Positions 26,306 to 35,429 of a DNA stretch of 64,000 nt are shown in pieces. Below the pieces are notes generated by a model that worked only from the letters and a program-made list of their open reading frames with translations, searched no databases and had not been told where the DNA came from. Made by a program: the position numbers and the translations under genes. Source of the stretch: Streptomyces sp. DH24. GTDB taxonomy: Bacteria; Actinomycetota; Actinomycetes; Streptomycetales; Streptomycetaceae. The stretch is from the NCBI RefSeq assembly GCF_029813775.1, contig NZ_JARVKW010000003.1:186001-250000 (forward strand). Reading direction: 5' to 3'. The stretch's first letter is position 1. The number at the start of each line of letters is the position of its first letter.

Positions 26306-26968
26306 ATGCCGGTCACCGTCCTCCTCGTCGACGACGAACCCCTCGTCCGCGCGGGCCTGCGGGCCGTGCTGGAGGCGCAGTCCGACATCGAGGTCGTCGG
26401 GGAGGCGGCCGACGGGGCTGCGGTCGTCCCGCTGGTGCGCCAACTGCGGCCCGACGTGGTCGCGATGGACGTCCGTATGCCGCTCATGGACGGCATCGAG
26501 GCCACCCGGGCGCTGCTGCGGACGGTGGACGCGCCGCCGCGGATCCTGGTGGTGACGACGTTCGAGAACGACGAGTACGTGTACGAGGCGCTGCGGGCGG
26601 GCGCGGACGGGTTCCTGCTGAAGCGGGCGCGGCCCGCCGAGATCGTGCACGCGGTGCGGCTGATCGCCGAGGGCGATTCGCTGCTGTTCCCCGCCTCGGT
26701 GCGGCGACTCGCCGCCGAGTACGGCGACGGCGGCGGGAACCGGGCCGCCCGGGCGGTCCTGGCACGGGCCCGGCTGACCGAGCGGGAGGCCGAGGTGCTG
26801 CGGCTGATGGCACGCGGCCTGTCGAACGCGGAGATCGCGGCGCGCCTGGTCGTCGGGACGGAGACGGTGAAGTCGCACGTGAGCGCGGTGCTGGCGAAGC
26901 TGGCGGCGCGGGACCGCACCCAGGCGGTGATCACGGCGTACGAGTCGGGGTTCGTGGCCCCCGGCTGA
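26306..26968 (+). CDS. NarL/FixJ-family response regulator
   Basis: A 220-residue regulator. The receiver domain has DD at residues 9-10 and the phosphoacceptor Asp55 (VAMDVRMPLMDG), with the lysine in FLLKRA. A LuxR-type helix-turn-helix ends the protein (LTEREAEVLRLMARGLSN, VKSHVSAVLAKL). The ATG at 26306 gives the standard start; a TTG at 26288 overlapping the kinase stop is possible. It is the partner of the upstream kinase. Confidence 0.94.
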   Translation: MPVTVLLVDDEPLVRAGLRAVLEAQSDIEVVGEAADGAAVVPLVRQLRPDVVAMDVRMPLMDGIEATRALLRTVDAPPRILVVTTFENDEYVYEALRAGADGFLLKRARPAEIVHAVRLIAEGDSLLFPASVRRLAAEYGDGGGNRAARAVLARARLTEREAEVLRLMARGLSNAEIAARLVVGTETVKSHVSAVLAKLAARDRTQAVITAYESGFVAPG

Positions 26969-27067
26969 CTCGGGCGCGGGGCGGGGCGGCGGGGTGCCCC
27001 CGGTCGCCGGGGTGCCCGGTGCCGAGTACGATCCGGCCAACATGCGCACGAGCTGGGAGGACGGACG

Positions 27068-28222
27068 GTGGGGCGGCTGACCGGCGGGGATCCCTCGCTG
27101 TTGCGGAGGATCAATTCCGCGGTGGTGCTGCACGCGCTGCGTGCCACGGACTGCGCGACACTGACCGAGATCACCCGGGTGACGGGTCTGTCCCGGCCGA
27201 CCGTCGAGGGCGTCGTCGAAGGGCTGATCGAGGCCGGGCTCGTCGTGGAGAAGGCGGCCGAGGAGGGCGCCGCCCGCAAGCAGGGGCGGCCGGCCCGCCG
27301 GTTCAGGTTCCGGGCCGAGGCCGGGCACCTGCTGGGGCTGGAGATCGGCCCGCACCGGGTCGCCGCGCTCCTCGCCGACCTGGACGGGCGCGTCATCGGC
27401 GCCCAGGCCAAGACCGTCGGCGAGACCGATTCCGCCGACGAGCGCCTGGAACGGCTGCGCACCGCCGTCGCCGAACTGCTGCGCCGGGCCGGTGTGGCAC
27501 GCGGGTCGCTGCGGGCCGTGGGGGTGGCGACGCCGGGGATCGTGGAGGCGGACGGCACGGTGCGGCTGAGTACGGCGCTGCCCGAGTGGACGGGGCTGCG
27601 GCTGGGCGAGCGGCTGAGCCGGTCGTTCAAGTGCCCGGTGCTGGTGGAGAACGACGCCAACGCCGCCGCGGTCGCCGAGCACTGGAAGGGGTCGGCGACC
27701 GAGTCCGACGACGTGGTGTTCGTGCTGGCCGGGCTGAGCCCGGGCGCCGGTTCACTGATCGGCGGGCGGCTGCACCGGGGGTACGGCGGGGCCGCCGGTG
27801 AGATCGGCGCGCTGCACCTGCTGGGGCGCGAGGCGACGCCGGAGACGCTGCTGTCGACCACGGACGAGCCGCTGCACCCGCTGGACGAGCAGGCCGTCGC
27901 CGAGGTGTTCACGCAGGCCCGGCAGGGCGACCAGCGGGCCCGTGCGGCGGTCGACCGTTTCCTCCAGCGTCTCGTGCACGACGTGGCGGCGCTGGTGCTG
28001 GCGCTCGACCCCGAACTGGTCGTCGTCGGCGGCTGGGCGGCCGGCCTGGACGGTGTGCTGGAGCCGTTGCGGCGGGAGTTGGCGCGGTATTGCCTGCGGC
28101 CGCCGAAGGTGGCGTTGTCCCTGCTCGGGGAGGCCGCGGTGGCCACGGGGGCGTTGCGGCTCGCGCTGGATCACGTGGAGGAGCAGTTGTTCGCGGTGGA
28201 GGGGACCGTCACGGGGCGGTGA
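27068..28222 (+). CDS. ROK-family transcriptional regulator
   Basis: A 384-residue protein: a winged helix (TLTEITRVTGLSRPTVEGVVEGL, residues about 34-57), then a ROK sugar-kinase-like domain with VGVATPGIVEADG and ENDANAAAVAEH. The zinc motif CxCGxxGC typical of ROK proteins is absent after GEIGALH, so the sensor may be altered. The GTG follows GGGAGGACGG. These regulators respond to sugars; a GntR regulator follows on the opposite strand. Confidence 0.88.
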   Translation: MGRLTGGDPSLLRRINSAVVLHALRATDCATLTEITRVTGLSRPTVEGVVEGLIEAGLVVEKAAEEGAARKQGRPARRFRFRAEAGHLLGLEIGPHRVAALLADLDGRVIGAQAKTVGETDSADERLERLRTAVAELLRRAGVARGSLRAVGVATPGIVEADGTVRLSTALPEWTGLRLGERLSRSFKCPVLVENDANAAAVAEHWKGSATESDDVVFVLAGLSPGAGSLIGGRLHRGYGGAAGEIGALHLLGREATPETLLSTTDEPLHPLDEQAVAEVFTQARQGDQRARAAVDRFLQRLVHDVAALVLALDPELVVVGGWAAGLDGVLEPLRRELARYCLRPPKVALSLLGEAAVATGALRLALDHVEEQLFAVEGTVTGR

Positions 28223-28442
28223 CCTGTGAGGGCGGGGTGAGGGGGCGTCGGCGTGTCCGGGACTGCGGGACGCCCGGCGCTGCGCCGGCGGCGGGGTGGG
28301 TCGCGCGGCCCGGCGCCACCGGGTTGCCGCCCGCGCCCCCTCCCCAGGCTCTCGACTGCCCCCATCGCCCCGGCGGCCCGCGAATCGCGCTGTCGCGCCG
28401 CTCCCGGCCGCACCGGCGACTGTCCGCGGACGCGTCCCGCCC

Positions 28443-29204
28443 TCAGGACGCCCGGCGCTGCGGGCCCTCGTGGATCTGCACTCCGCCCGTCTCGCCGAAC
28501 GTGAGGCGGCAGGTGTCGGCGCGGTACGTCGCGACGGACACGGCGGCGACGCGGTCCGCCGTGAAGTAGCGCGTCGTGACGACGAGGACCGGGGCGCCGG
28601 GGAGCCGGTCGAGTTCCTTGGCGTCGTCCGCGCGGGCCGAGCCGAGCTCGACGGCGTTCTCCTGGCGCTCCAGGTCCAGCCGCTGCAGTTCGCGCAGGAC
28701 GGCACGCGCGCGTGCGGGACCGGACGGTGCGTCGATGGCGGTCAGGTCGGGCACGGACGCCGCCGGGATGTACAGCAGTTCGGCGGCGACCGGCTGGCCG
28801 TGCGACGTGCGGGAGCGGCGCACGGTGTGCACGGCCTCGCCCCGGCCGGTGCCGAGGATGCCGGCGACGACGGCGGGCGGCGCGCTCAGGTCGGAGTCGA
28901 CGGGCTGCCAGGCGTCGCCGGCCGCGCCGGGCCAGGCGTGCTGCTCGGTGCCGACCGACACGCCCACGCGGGGCGGCGCCACGGTCGTACCGACGCCGCG
29001 GCGGCGCTGGAGGCGGCCTTCCAGTTCGAGTTGCTCCAAAGCCTGGCGGAGTGTGGCGCGGGCGACGCCGAAGCGGGCGGCGAGGTCGCGCTCGTTCGGC
29101 AGGATCTCACCCACCGTGAACTCCGAGTCCAGCGCCTCACTGAGCACGGTCTTGAGGTGCCAGTACTTCGGCTCCGGCACCGATTCCAGCTGCGTGGTCC
29201 CCAC
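28443..29204 (-). CDS. GntR-family (HutC/DasR-type) regulator
   Basis: A 253-residue regulator. It has an N-terminal winged helix (LPNERDLAARFGVARATLRQALEQLELEG, residues about 35-63) and a C-terminal UTRA ligand domain with RYFTADRVAAVSVATYRADTCRL. The family includes DasR, which senses aminosugar phosphates. A palindrome resembling the DasR site lies about 100 bp upstream of its start. The 220-bp gap to the ROK gene holds nothing I can assign. Confidence 0.9.
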   Translation of the reverse strand: MGTTQLESVPEPKYWHLKTVLSEALDSEFTVGEILPNERDLAARFGVARATLRQALEQLELEGRLQRRRGVGTTVAPPRVGVSVGTEQHAWPGAAGDAWQPVDSDLSAPPAVVAGILGTGRGEAVHTVRRSRTSHGQPVAAELLYIPAASVPDLTAIDAPSGPARARAVLRELQRLDLERQENAVELGSARADDAKELDRLPGAPVLVVTTRYFTADRVAAVSVATYRADTCRLTFGETGGVQIHEGPQRRAS

Positions 29205-29300
29205 CCTGTCCTCCGCGATCGCCCTGGCTCGGCGGCGTTTCAGCGCCCTTGTTTATTAAAGGTTGTTTCACTTATCTGCGACCATAGGGCGGCCCTCACC

Positions 29301-29316
29301 CTTGGTCAAGACCAAT
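29301..29316. promoter_or_regulatory. dre-like (DasR/GntR) operator
   Basis: The 16-mer CTTGGTCAAGACCAAT matches the DasR responsive element ACTGGTCTAGACCACT at 12 of 16 positions, with the GGTC/GACC arms intact. It is upstream of the GntR regulator and about 45 bp past the 3' end of the ECF sigma gene. It is probably an autoregulatory site of the local GntR protein or a true DasR site. Confidence 0.5.
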
Positions 29317-29361
29317 CGGCCCATCGCCGGGCTCGCGTGGGAACGCGGGGCGGGGCGTGCG

Positions 29362-30243
29362 CTAGGCGGTCAGGGAGCGCAGTTTGTCCGGGTTGCGGAT
29401 GACGTAGACGGTCTGGACGCGCCCGTCGGCGACCTCCACCTGGAAGACGGCGTCGGGTTCGCCGCCGGACAGGATGAGGACCGCGGGGCCGCCGTTGAGC
29501 TCCAGGAAGCGGTAGGTCAGGTCGGGTTGGGCCTTGCGGGCCGCCCCGGCGAGGAAGCGGCCGACCTTGTCCGCGCTCTCCACGACGCGCAGCGGCGCCC
29601 TGGCCTTGCCGCCGCTGTCGCCGACGAGGCGGGCGTCGGGCGCGAGCATCGACATGAGGCCTTCGAGGTCGCCGTCGGCCGCCGCGGCGAGGAACCGCTC
29701 GGTGAGGTCGCGGCGCTGTTCGGGGTCGACCTCGTAGCGCGGCCGGCGTTCCTCGACGTGTCTGCGGGCCCGCCCGGCGAGCTGGCGCACGGCCGCCTCA
29801 CCGCGGTCGAGCATGGCGGCGATCTCGCTGTGCGGGTAGCCGAACGCCTCCCTGAGGACGAACACGGCGCGCTCCAGCGGTGACAGCGACTCCAGGACGA
29901 CGAGCAGGGCGAGGGAGACGGAGTCGGCGAGCACGGCCCGTTCCTCGGCGTCCGGGACGGTGTCGGCGTAGCGGGTGGCGTAGGGCTCGGGCAGCCAGGG
30001 GCCGACGTAGGTCTCGCCGCTCGCCTTGATCCGGCGGAGCCGGTCGACGGCCAGGTGCGTGGTGACGCGCACCAGGTAGCCGCGCGGCTCGCGCACCGCG
30101 GAACGGTCCGTGCCCGACCAGCGCAGCCAGGCCTCCTGGACGACGTCCTCGGCGTCGGCCACGCGCCCCAGCATGCGGTAGGCGACGCCCATGAGGACGG
30201 GGCGGTGCTCTTCGAAGACGTCGGTCGCGATGTCCGTGCTCAC
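29362..30243 (-). CDS. ECF41-type RNA polymerase sigma factor (SigJ-like)
   Basis: A 293-residue sigma factor. Region 2 (GVAYRMLGRVADAEDVVQEAWLRW) and region 4 (VFVLREAFGYPHSEIAAML) are followed by a C-terminal SnoaL-like domain. The ECF41 hallmarks are all here: WLPEP in the linker, a GDSGGK motif in the SnoaL domain, and the C-terminal NPDKL. In this group the fused domain takes the place of an anti-sigma factor. It diverges from an alpha/beta hydrolase rather than the usual oxidoreductase or epimerase. The start is a GTG at 30243. Confidence 0.92.
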   Translation of the reverse strand: MSTDIATDVFEEHRPVLMGVAYRMLGRVADAEDVVQEAWLRWSGTDRSAVREPRGYLVRVTTHLAVDRLRRIKASGETYVGPWLPEPYATRYADTVPDAEERAVLADSVSLALLVVLESLSPLERAVFVLREAFGYPHSEIAAMLDRGEAAVRQLAGRARRHVEERRPRYEVDPEQRRDLTERFLAAAADGDLEGLMSMLAPDARLVGDSGGKARAPLRVVESADKVGRFLAGAARKAQPDLTYRFLELNGGPAVLILSGGEPDAVFQVEVADGRVQTVYVIRNPDKLRSLTA

Positions 30244-30315
30244 CGCCCCATCCCAGCCCACGCGCGGGACGGAGTCCAGGACGTCCCGCCGCGCGCCGCG
30301 AGCCGGTCGACTCCG

Positions 30316-30344
30316 GGGACTACCCGCCGGTAACAGTTGCTGAC
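30316..30344 (-). promoter_or_regulatory. Weak ECF41-type autoregulatory promoter candidate
   Basis: Read on the minus strand, GTCAGC (30344-30339) and AGTCCC (30321-30316) with a 17-bp spacer partly match the SigJ-type pattern GTCACA-N16-CGTCCT (4 of 6 at each element). It lies about 75 bp upstream of the sigma gene, where an autoregulated promoter is expected. The match is imperfect and could be chance. Confidence 0.3.
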
Positions 30345-30390
30345 AGTCTGTCCCACAACGTTCGCACCGTCGAGTCCGACGAGGAGCAGC

Positions 30391-31233
30391 ATGTCCGCAA
30401 CCGTCTCCGTCACGATCCCCACGCCTCGCGGCCCGGAGCCCCTGACCGTCTCCTACCGGCGGGTGGGAACCGGTGAGCCGCTGCTCCTGCTGCACGGCAT
30501 AGGTCACCACCGGCAGGCGTGGGACCCGGTCATACCCGTGCTCGCGGCCGAGCGCGACGTGATCGCCGTGGACCTGCCGGGCTGCGGAGGGTCGTCGGCG
30601 CTGCCGGCCAGCCTGGCCCACGACCTGCCGACGATGAGCGCCGTGCTGGGCGCCCTGTGCGAGGCGCTGGAGATCGAACGGCCGCACGTGGCCGGCAATT
30701 CGCTGGGCGGCCTGCTGGCCCTGGAACTCGCCCGCGCCGAGCGCGTGCGGTCCGTCACGGCACTGTCCCCGGCCGGCTTCTGGACGGGGGCCGAGCGCCG
30801 TTACGCCTTCGGGGTCCTGAAGGCGATGCGGCACAGCGCGCGCCGGACACCCCTGCCGGTGGTCCGGCGACTGGCGCGTTCGGCGGCCGGCCGCGCGGTG
30901 CTGACGAGCACGATCTACGCCCGTCCGGGCCGCCGTTCACCCGAGGCGGTGGTCGCCGAGACGCTCGCGCTGGCCCGCGCCGAGGGGTTCGACGAGATCC
31001 TGCGCAGCGGTCGGGAGGTGCGGTTCACCGAGGACGTGACCGGTGTCCCGGTCACCGTGGCGTGGGGCAGCAGGGACCGCCTCCTGGTGCCCCGGCAGGG
31101 CGTGCGGGCCAAGTACGTGATGCCGCGGGCGCGGCTCGTGCGGCTGCCCGGCTGCGGTCACGTCCCCATGAACGACGATCCGGCCCTGGTCGCACGGGTC
31201 GTCCTCGACGGCAGCCGCTCACCGAAACCGTGA
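30391..31233 (+). CDS. Alpha/beta-fold hydrolase
   Basis: A 280-residue hydrolase. It has the oxyanion motif LLLHGIGHHRQAW, the nucleophile Ser104 in AGNSLGGLLA, Asp in VAWGSRDRLLVP and His in LPGCGHVPM. GAGGAGC precedes the ATG at 30391. It shares its promoter region with the divergent ECF41 sigma factor, so it is a likely member of that regulon. The substrate is unknown; there is no signal peptide. Confidence 0.9.
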   Translation: MSATVSVTIPTPRGPEPLTVSYRRVGTGEPLLLLHGIGHHRQAWDPVIPVLAAERDVIAVDLPGCGGSSALPASLAHDLPTMSAVLGALCEALEIERPHVAGNSLGGLLALELARAERVRSVTALSPAGFWTGAERRYAFGVLKAMRHSARRTPLPVVRRLARSAAGRAVLTSTIYARPGRRSPEAVVAETLALARAEGFDEILRSGREVRFTEDVTGVPVTVAWGSRDRLLVPRQGVRAKYVMPRARLVRLPGCGHVPMNDDPALVARVVLDGSRSPKP

Positions 31234-31410
31234 GCCGCGCGGGGTGAGGCGGGACAGGTCGACGGCGTACGGTGCGCCGACTCGGCGTCGGTGCGCTGGA
31301 CAGGTTCTTGGCGTCCACGGGCGCTCCAGGACCGCGTACGGTCGCTGTGGTCTTCCCATCGTGGTGACGGATTCACGGGTGGGGCCCCTAAGGGGCGGTG
31401 GGTCGCCTTC

Positions 31411-32010
31411 ATGACGTCGGCGCCGAACGAGCCGGGCGGCCCTGGCCGTTCCGGTTCCTGGACGGCCGCGTGGGAGCCGCTGCCGCCGCCGCGTCGGCAC
31501 CGGCACGCGCGCGTGGCCGTGCCTTTCGGGCTCGGTCAGCAAGTCGCCGGCACCGGGGCTGCGGCTCGGCCGACTGCTGGTGCCCGAGCCGCCGGCCGAC
31601 GAGGTGGTGGCGCGCGAGCGGACGACGGATCTCGGCCATCCGACGCTCGACCAGGCGCTGTTCGCCCGGTTCGTGGAGCACGGGGCCACGACCGTCAGCT
31701 GCGCCGCTGCGGGCGTGCCTACCGCGCGCGGTGCGACGCGCTCGTGGCGGCGCTGGAGGAGCACTTCCCCGGTGCGGAGGTGTCCGGGATCGCGGCAGGC
31801 CTGCACCTGCCGTGACGCTGCCGCGGCGGTACGGGCCCGAGGGACGGCTCCTCACGCGCGTGACCGGGGCCGGGGTGGCCGTACGGTCGCTGTCGCACTC
31901 CACGCACGCGCGTGCCGGCGACGAGGAGCCGGCCGGTGTCCGCCCGGTCCGCGGGTACGCGCATGGGCCCCCGGAGCGGTTCCGGGCGGGCGTGCGGCTG
32001 ATGGCGCGGG
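31411..32010 (+). pseudogene. MocR/PdxR-type GntR-aminotransferase remnant
   Basis: The reading shifts between three frames. Frame 2 (31535-31690) encodes the PLP-lysine segment SKSPAPGLRLGRLLVPEPP and a DLGHPTLDQALFARFVEHG stretch; frame 1 (about 31690-31815) encodes RAYRARCDALVAALEEHFPG and then a stop; frame 3 (about 31815-32010) encodes TLPRRYGPEG and SLSHSTHARA. These are consecutive parts of the C-terminal aminotransferase domain of MocR regulators. The ATG at 31411 may be the old start, but the winged helix and most of the catalytic domain are gone. The 5' flank (31234-31410) shows no other gene. Confidence 0.75.
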
Positions 32011-32104
32011 CCGCGACGCGGTGGCCCGGGGGCGGCCGGCGTGGGCTCGTCGCGTGCGCGGCGGTGTCCGTTCCGTACCGGTTCCCTTCCGGGTGCGGCC
32101 GGTT

Positions 32105-32126
32105 GTTCACTTGGGGTTTGCGTGTG
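32105..32126 (+). promoter_or_regulatory. Candidate PHO box upstream of phoD
   Basis: Two 11-bp direct-repeat units begin at 32105 (GTTCACT, 6 of 7 against GTTCACC) and 32116 (GTTTGCG, 4 of 7), in correct register. PhoP of Streptomyces binds such repeats before phosphatase genes, including phoD. The second unit is weak. Confidence 0.4.
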
Positions 32127-32191
32127 CGCTGCGGCGCACCAGTAGGTGTGGCACTGCACACTGGCCGGATCACGTCCCTGGAGGCGCAGCC

Positions 32192-33778
32192 ATGTCAGAC
32201 CGTCCGCTCCCCGCCCGCCGCAGCGTGCTGCGCGGCTCCCTCGCCGCGTCGGCGGCCCTCACTCTGCCCACCGCGCTGGGCGCGGCCCCGGCGTTCGCCC
32301 GGTCCGGCCGCCCCGCGGCGGGCTGGGGTGTGCAGACGGGGGACGTGACCGCCAACTCGGGGCTCGTCTGGGTGCGTTCCGACCGCCCGGCCCGCATGAT
32401 CGTCGAGACGTCCGCGACCGAGTCGTTCCGCAACCCGCGCAGATGGCAGGGCCCGCTGCTGGACGCCGGCACCGACTTCACCGGCACGACCCGGCTCCGC
32501 GGGCTGCCGGCCGGCGAGCAGATCCACTACCGCGTGCTGCTCGCCGACCCGGACGACCCGCGCCGTACCGGCGAGCCGGTCACCGGCACGTTCCGCACCG
32601 CGCCGGTCCGCCGCCGCGACGGGGTGCGCTTCCTGTGGTCCGGCGACCTGGCCGGGCAGGGCTGGGGCATCAACCCGGAGTTCGGCGGCTACCGCATCTA
32701 CGACGCGATGGCCCGGCTCGACCCGGACTTCTTCCTGCTCAGCGGCGACTCCATCTACGCCGACGGCCCCATCGCGGCGACGGCGGCCCTGCCGGACGGC
32801 AGCACCTGGCGGAACGTCACCACCGAGGAGAAGTCCAAGGTCGCCGAGACCCTCGCCGAGTTCCGCGGCAACTTCCGCTACAACCTGCTCGACGAGAACC
32901 TCCGGCGGTTCAACGCCCAGGTTCCGACGATCGTCCAGTGGGACGACCACGAGGTGCGCAACAACTGGTACCCGGGCCAGACGGTCCCGGACTCCGACAC
33001 CCGCTACACCGAGCGGAGCGTCGACGTGCTGACCTCGCGGGCCCTGCGGGCGTTCAGCGAGTACTACCCGGTGTCCACGCTGCGGCCCGGCGCCGACGAG
33101 GGCCGTCTGTACCGGGTGCTGCGGCAGGGCCCGCTGCTGGACGTGTTCGTGGTGGACATGCGGACGTACCGCAACGCCAACTCGACCGACGACCAGACCG
33201 TGGACCCGCAGGGCATCCTCGGCCGGGAGCAGCTGGAGTGGCTGAAGCGGGAGCTGTCGCGGTCGCGCGCGGTGTGGAAGGTGATCGCCGCCGACATGCC
33301 GATCGGTCTCGTGGTGCCGGACGGCGGGGAGGGCAAGCGGCACTTCGAGGCGATCGCGCAGGGCGACCCGGGCGCGCCGCTCGGCCGTGAGCTGCAGATC
33401 GCCGAGCTGCTGCGGTTCGTCAAGCACCGGCGGATCACCGGCACGGTGTGGCTGACGGCCGACGTGCACCACACCTCGGCGCAGCACTACCAGCCGTCGC
33501 GGGCCGCCTTCGCCGACTTCGAGCCGTTCTGGGAGTTCGTGTCGGGGCCGCTGAACGCCGGTGCCTTCCCGGCGAGCGCGCTGGACGGCACGTTCGGTCC
33601 GGAGCGCGTGTTCGTGAAGGCGCCGACCGCCTCGAACGTCTCGCCCGCGGGCGGCTACCAGTTCTTCGGCGAGGTCGACATCGACGGCGACAGCGGCGAG
33701 ATGACGGTGCGTCTGCGCGAGCAGGACGGCACGGTGCTGTTCACCAAGGTGCTCCAGCCGGGCCTGGTCGGCCAGTGA
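32192..33778 (+). CDS. phoD: Tat-exported PhoD-type alkaline phosphatase
   Basis: A 528-residue secreted phosphatase. The twin-arginine signal (RRSVLRGSLAASAALTLP, residues about 9-26) ends near AFA. The N-terminal beta domain is followed by the metallophosphatase domain with SGDLAGQGWG, LSGDSIYADGP, WDDHEVRNNW and TADVHHTSAQHY, which supply the iron and calcium ligands. It releases phosphate from extracellular phosphodiesters. The start at 32192 follows GGAGGCGCAGCC. Confidence 0.94.
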   Translation: MSDRPLPARRSVLRGSLAASAALTLPTALGAAPAFARSGRPAAGWGVQTGDVTANSGLVWVRSDRPARMIVETSATESFRNPRRWQGPLLDAGTDFTGTTRLRGLPAGEQIHYRVLLADPDDPRRTGEPVTGTFRTAPVRRRDGVRFLWSGDLAGQGWGINPEFGGYRIYDAMARLDPDFFLLSGDSIYADGPIAATAALPDGSTWRNVTTEEKSKVAETLAEFRGNFRYNLLDENLRRFNAQVPTIVQWDDHEVRNNWYPGQTVPDSDTRYTERSVDVLTSRALRAFSEYYPVSTLRPGADEGRLYRVLRQGPLLDVFVVDMRTYRNANSTDDQTVDPQGILGREQLEWLKRELSRSRAVWKVIAADMPIGLVVPDGGEGKRHFEAIAQGDPGAPLGRELQIAELLRFVKHRRITGTVWLTADVHHTSAQHYQPSRAAFADFEPFWEFVSGPLNAGAFPASALDGTFGPERVFVKAPTASNVSPAGGYQFFGEVDIDGDSGEMTVRLREQDGTVLFTKVLQPGLVGQ

Positions 33779-33955
33779 TCACCGGCCCGTTCACTCCCGT
33801 AGCCTGAGAGGCGTGCCGCGCATCGGCGTCATCCCCCGGTGCGCGGCTGCCGCCGCCCACCTGTCCAAAGTTTTACAAAAGGGACAGAAGCAGGCTTTAC
33901 CCGTCAGTCACAGAGCGTTCGTGATCGCGCAACACCATTCCTTCACAGTGGCTGC

Positions 33956-35398
33956 ATGAGTCGAGACGTAGCTGATGTGACGCGCGCGAGGCACGGACGC
34001 CCCGTGCACCACTGGCGGCGGGACCTGATCGAACTCGCCGCCCTGTTCACGGCGGTGGCGGTCGCGGACGCCGTGGCCAACCTCGTCGGGCACGGCCCCG
34101 ACGGACCCGAACTGCTGCTGGTGTCGGCGGTCCTGCTGATCGCCACGGCCGCGTTCCACACCTGGTGGGCACGCCGCCACGGGCACGCACCGCCGGCGGA
34201 CGATACCGGCGCCCGGCCGCTGCCCTCGGACCAGCAGGCCGGGCCGTCCGAGGAGCCGCGGCGGGAGCCGGGCCCCACCGGCGGGGAGACCACGCTGTGG
34301 CGGATGCGGACGACGGTGAAGGACGAGCCGGGATCGCTCGCCGCGCTGTGCACGGTCCTCGCCGGGCACCGCGTCGACATCCTCAGCCTCCAGACGCACC
34401 CGCTGGCCGACGGCACCGTGGACGAGTTCCTGCTGCGCGCCCCGGCCGGGCTCGCGGCGGGCGACATGACGCGGGCGGTGTCCTCGGCGGGCGGCGCGGA
34501 CACCTGGGTCGAGCGCGCCGACGCCCACGACCTGGTGGACGCCCCGACCCGGATCCTGGGGCTCGCCACCCGCACGGCGCTGGACGCCGCCGAACTGCCC
34601 CTCGCGCTGCGGCAGTTGCTCGGCCGCTGCACCATCCGCTCGCTGCCGGCCGCGCCGGTCGCCGGTGGCCGGACGCCGGAGAACGTGCCGGTGGAGGGCG
34701 CCCTGGAGGACACCGTGATGCGGCTGCGCGCACCGGAGGGCGGAGTGATCGCCGTGGAGCGGCCGTACCTGCCGTTCACGCCCACCGAGTTCGCCCGGGC
34801 GCGTGCCCTGGTGGAGCTGGACTCCCGGCTCGGGCCGCGGGTGCCGGGCAGCCAGGACGTGCTGACGCTGCCCGAGGGCAACGACATCACGGTGCGCCGC
34901 GCCGACCAGGGTGACCTGGAGGCCGCCAGGGAGATGCACGAGCGGTGCTCCGCGCGGACGCTCGCGATGCGGTACCACGGGCCGGTCGGTGACGCCGACC
35001 GCTACCTCAACCACCTGCTCAGCCCGCGCTTCGGCCGCACGCTCGCCGTGCAGACCGCCTCGGGGCGCGTCGTCGGTCTCGGGCATCTGCTGTGGGACGG
35101 CGACGAGACGGAGGTCGCCCTGCTCGTCGAGGACGGCTGGCAGCGGCGCGGCATCGGCGGCGAACTGCTCGGCAGGCTGGTGGCGATGGCCGCCGAGGCG
35201 GGCTGCGAGAGCGTGTACGCCGTGACCCAGTCGTCCAACACCGGCATGGTCGCCGCGATGCGCGGCCTGGGCCTGCCGCTGGACTACCAGATCGAGGAGG
35301 GCACCCTCGTCATCACGGCCCGCCTGGACGGCGCACGGCTCGCCTCCCGGCCGCCGCGGGAGGAGCGCGGGCAGCGGATCGCCACCCCCCGCGACTGA
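33956..35398 (+). CDS. Membrane-anchored ACT-GNAT acetyltransferase
   Basis: A 480-residue fusion. It has N-terminal hydrophobic helices (residues about 22-38 and 50-66), then an ACT region (MRTTVKDEPGSLAALCTVLAG, residues about 117-190), a second ACT-like part, and a C-terminal GNAT domain (QRRGIGGELLGRLV near residue 397). Amino-acid-sensing ACT-GNAT protein acetyltransferases are known in actinobacteria; they acetylate lysines of acyl-CoA synthetases when asparagine or cysteine binds. The membrane helices here are an addition. Upstream is a 180-bp region with an AT-rich patch, the probable promoter. Confidence 0.87.
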   Translation: MSRDVADVTRARHGRPVHHWRRDLIELAALFTAVAVADAVANLVGHGPDGPELLLVSAVLLIATAAFHTWWARRHGHAPPADDTGARPLPSDQQAGPSEEPRREPGPTGGETTLWRMRTTVKDEPGSLAALCTVLAGHRVDILSLQTHPLADGTVDEFLLRAPAGLAAGDMTRAVSSAGGADTWVERADAHDLVDAPTRILGLATRTALDAAELPLALRQLLGRCTIRSLPAAPVAGGRTPENVPVEGALEDTVMRLRAPEGGVIAVERPYLPFTPTEFARARALVELDSRLGPRVPGSQDVLTLPEGNDITVRRADQGDLEAAREMHERCSARTLAMRYHGPVGDADRYLNHLLSPRFGRTLAVQTASGRVVGLGHLLWDGDETEVALLVEDGWQRRGIGGELLGRLVAMAAEAGCESVYAVTQSSNTGMVAAMRGLGLPLDYQIEEGTLVITARLDGARLASRPPREERGQRIATPRD

Positions 35399-35429
35399 AG
35401 GCACGCGCCCGGCCGCAGACGACGGACAC

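Noticed and set aside
29362..30834. Long upstream extension of the ECF41 sigma factor
   Set aside because: Residues before 30243 are antisense to the alpha/beta hydrolase and lack sigma-factor similarity.
33839..33955. Longer N-terminus for the ACT-GNAT protein
   Set aside because: The upstream part is AT-rich promoter-like DNA, and the ATG at 33956 opens a normal N-terminus.
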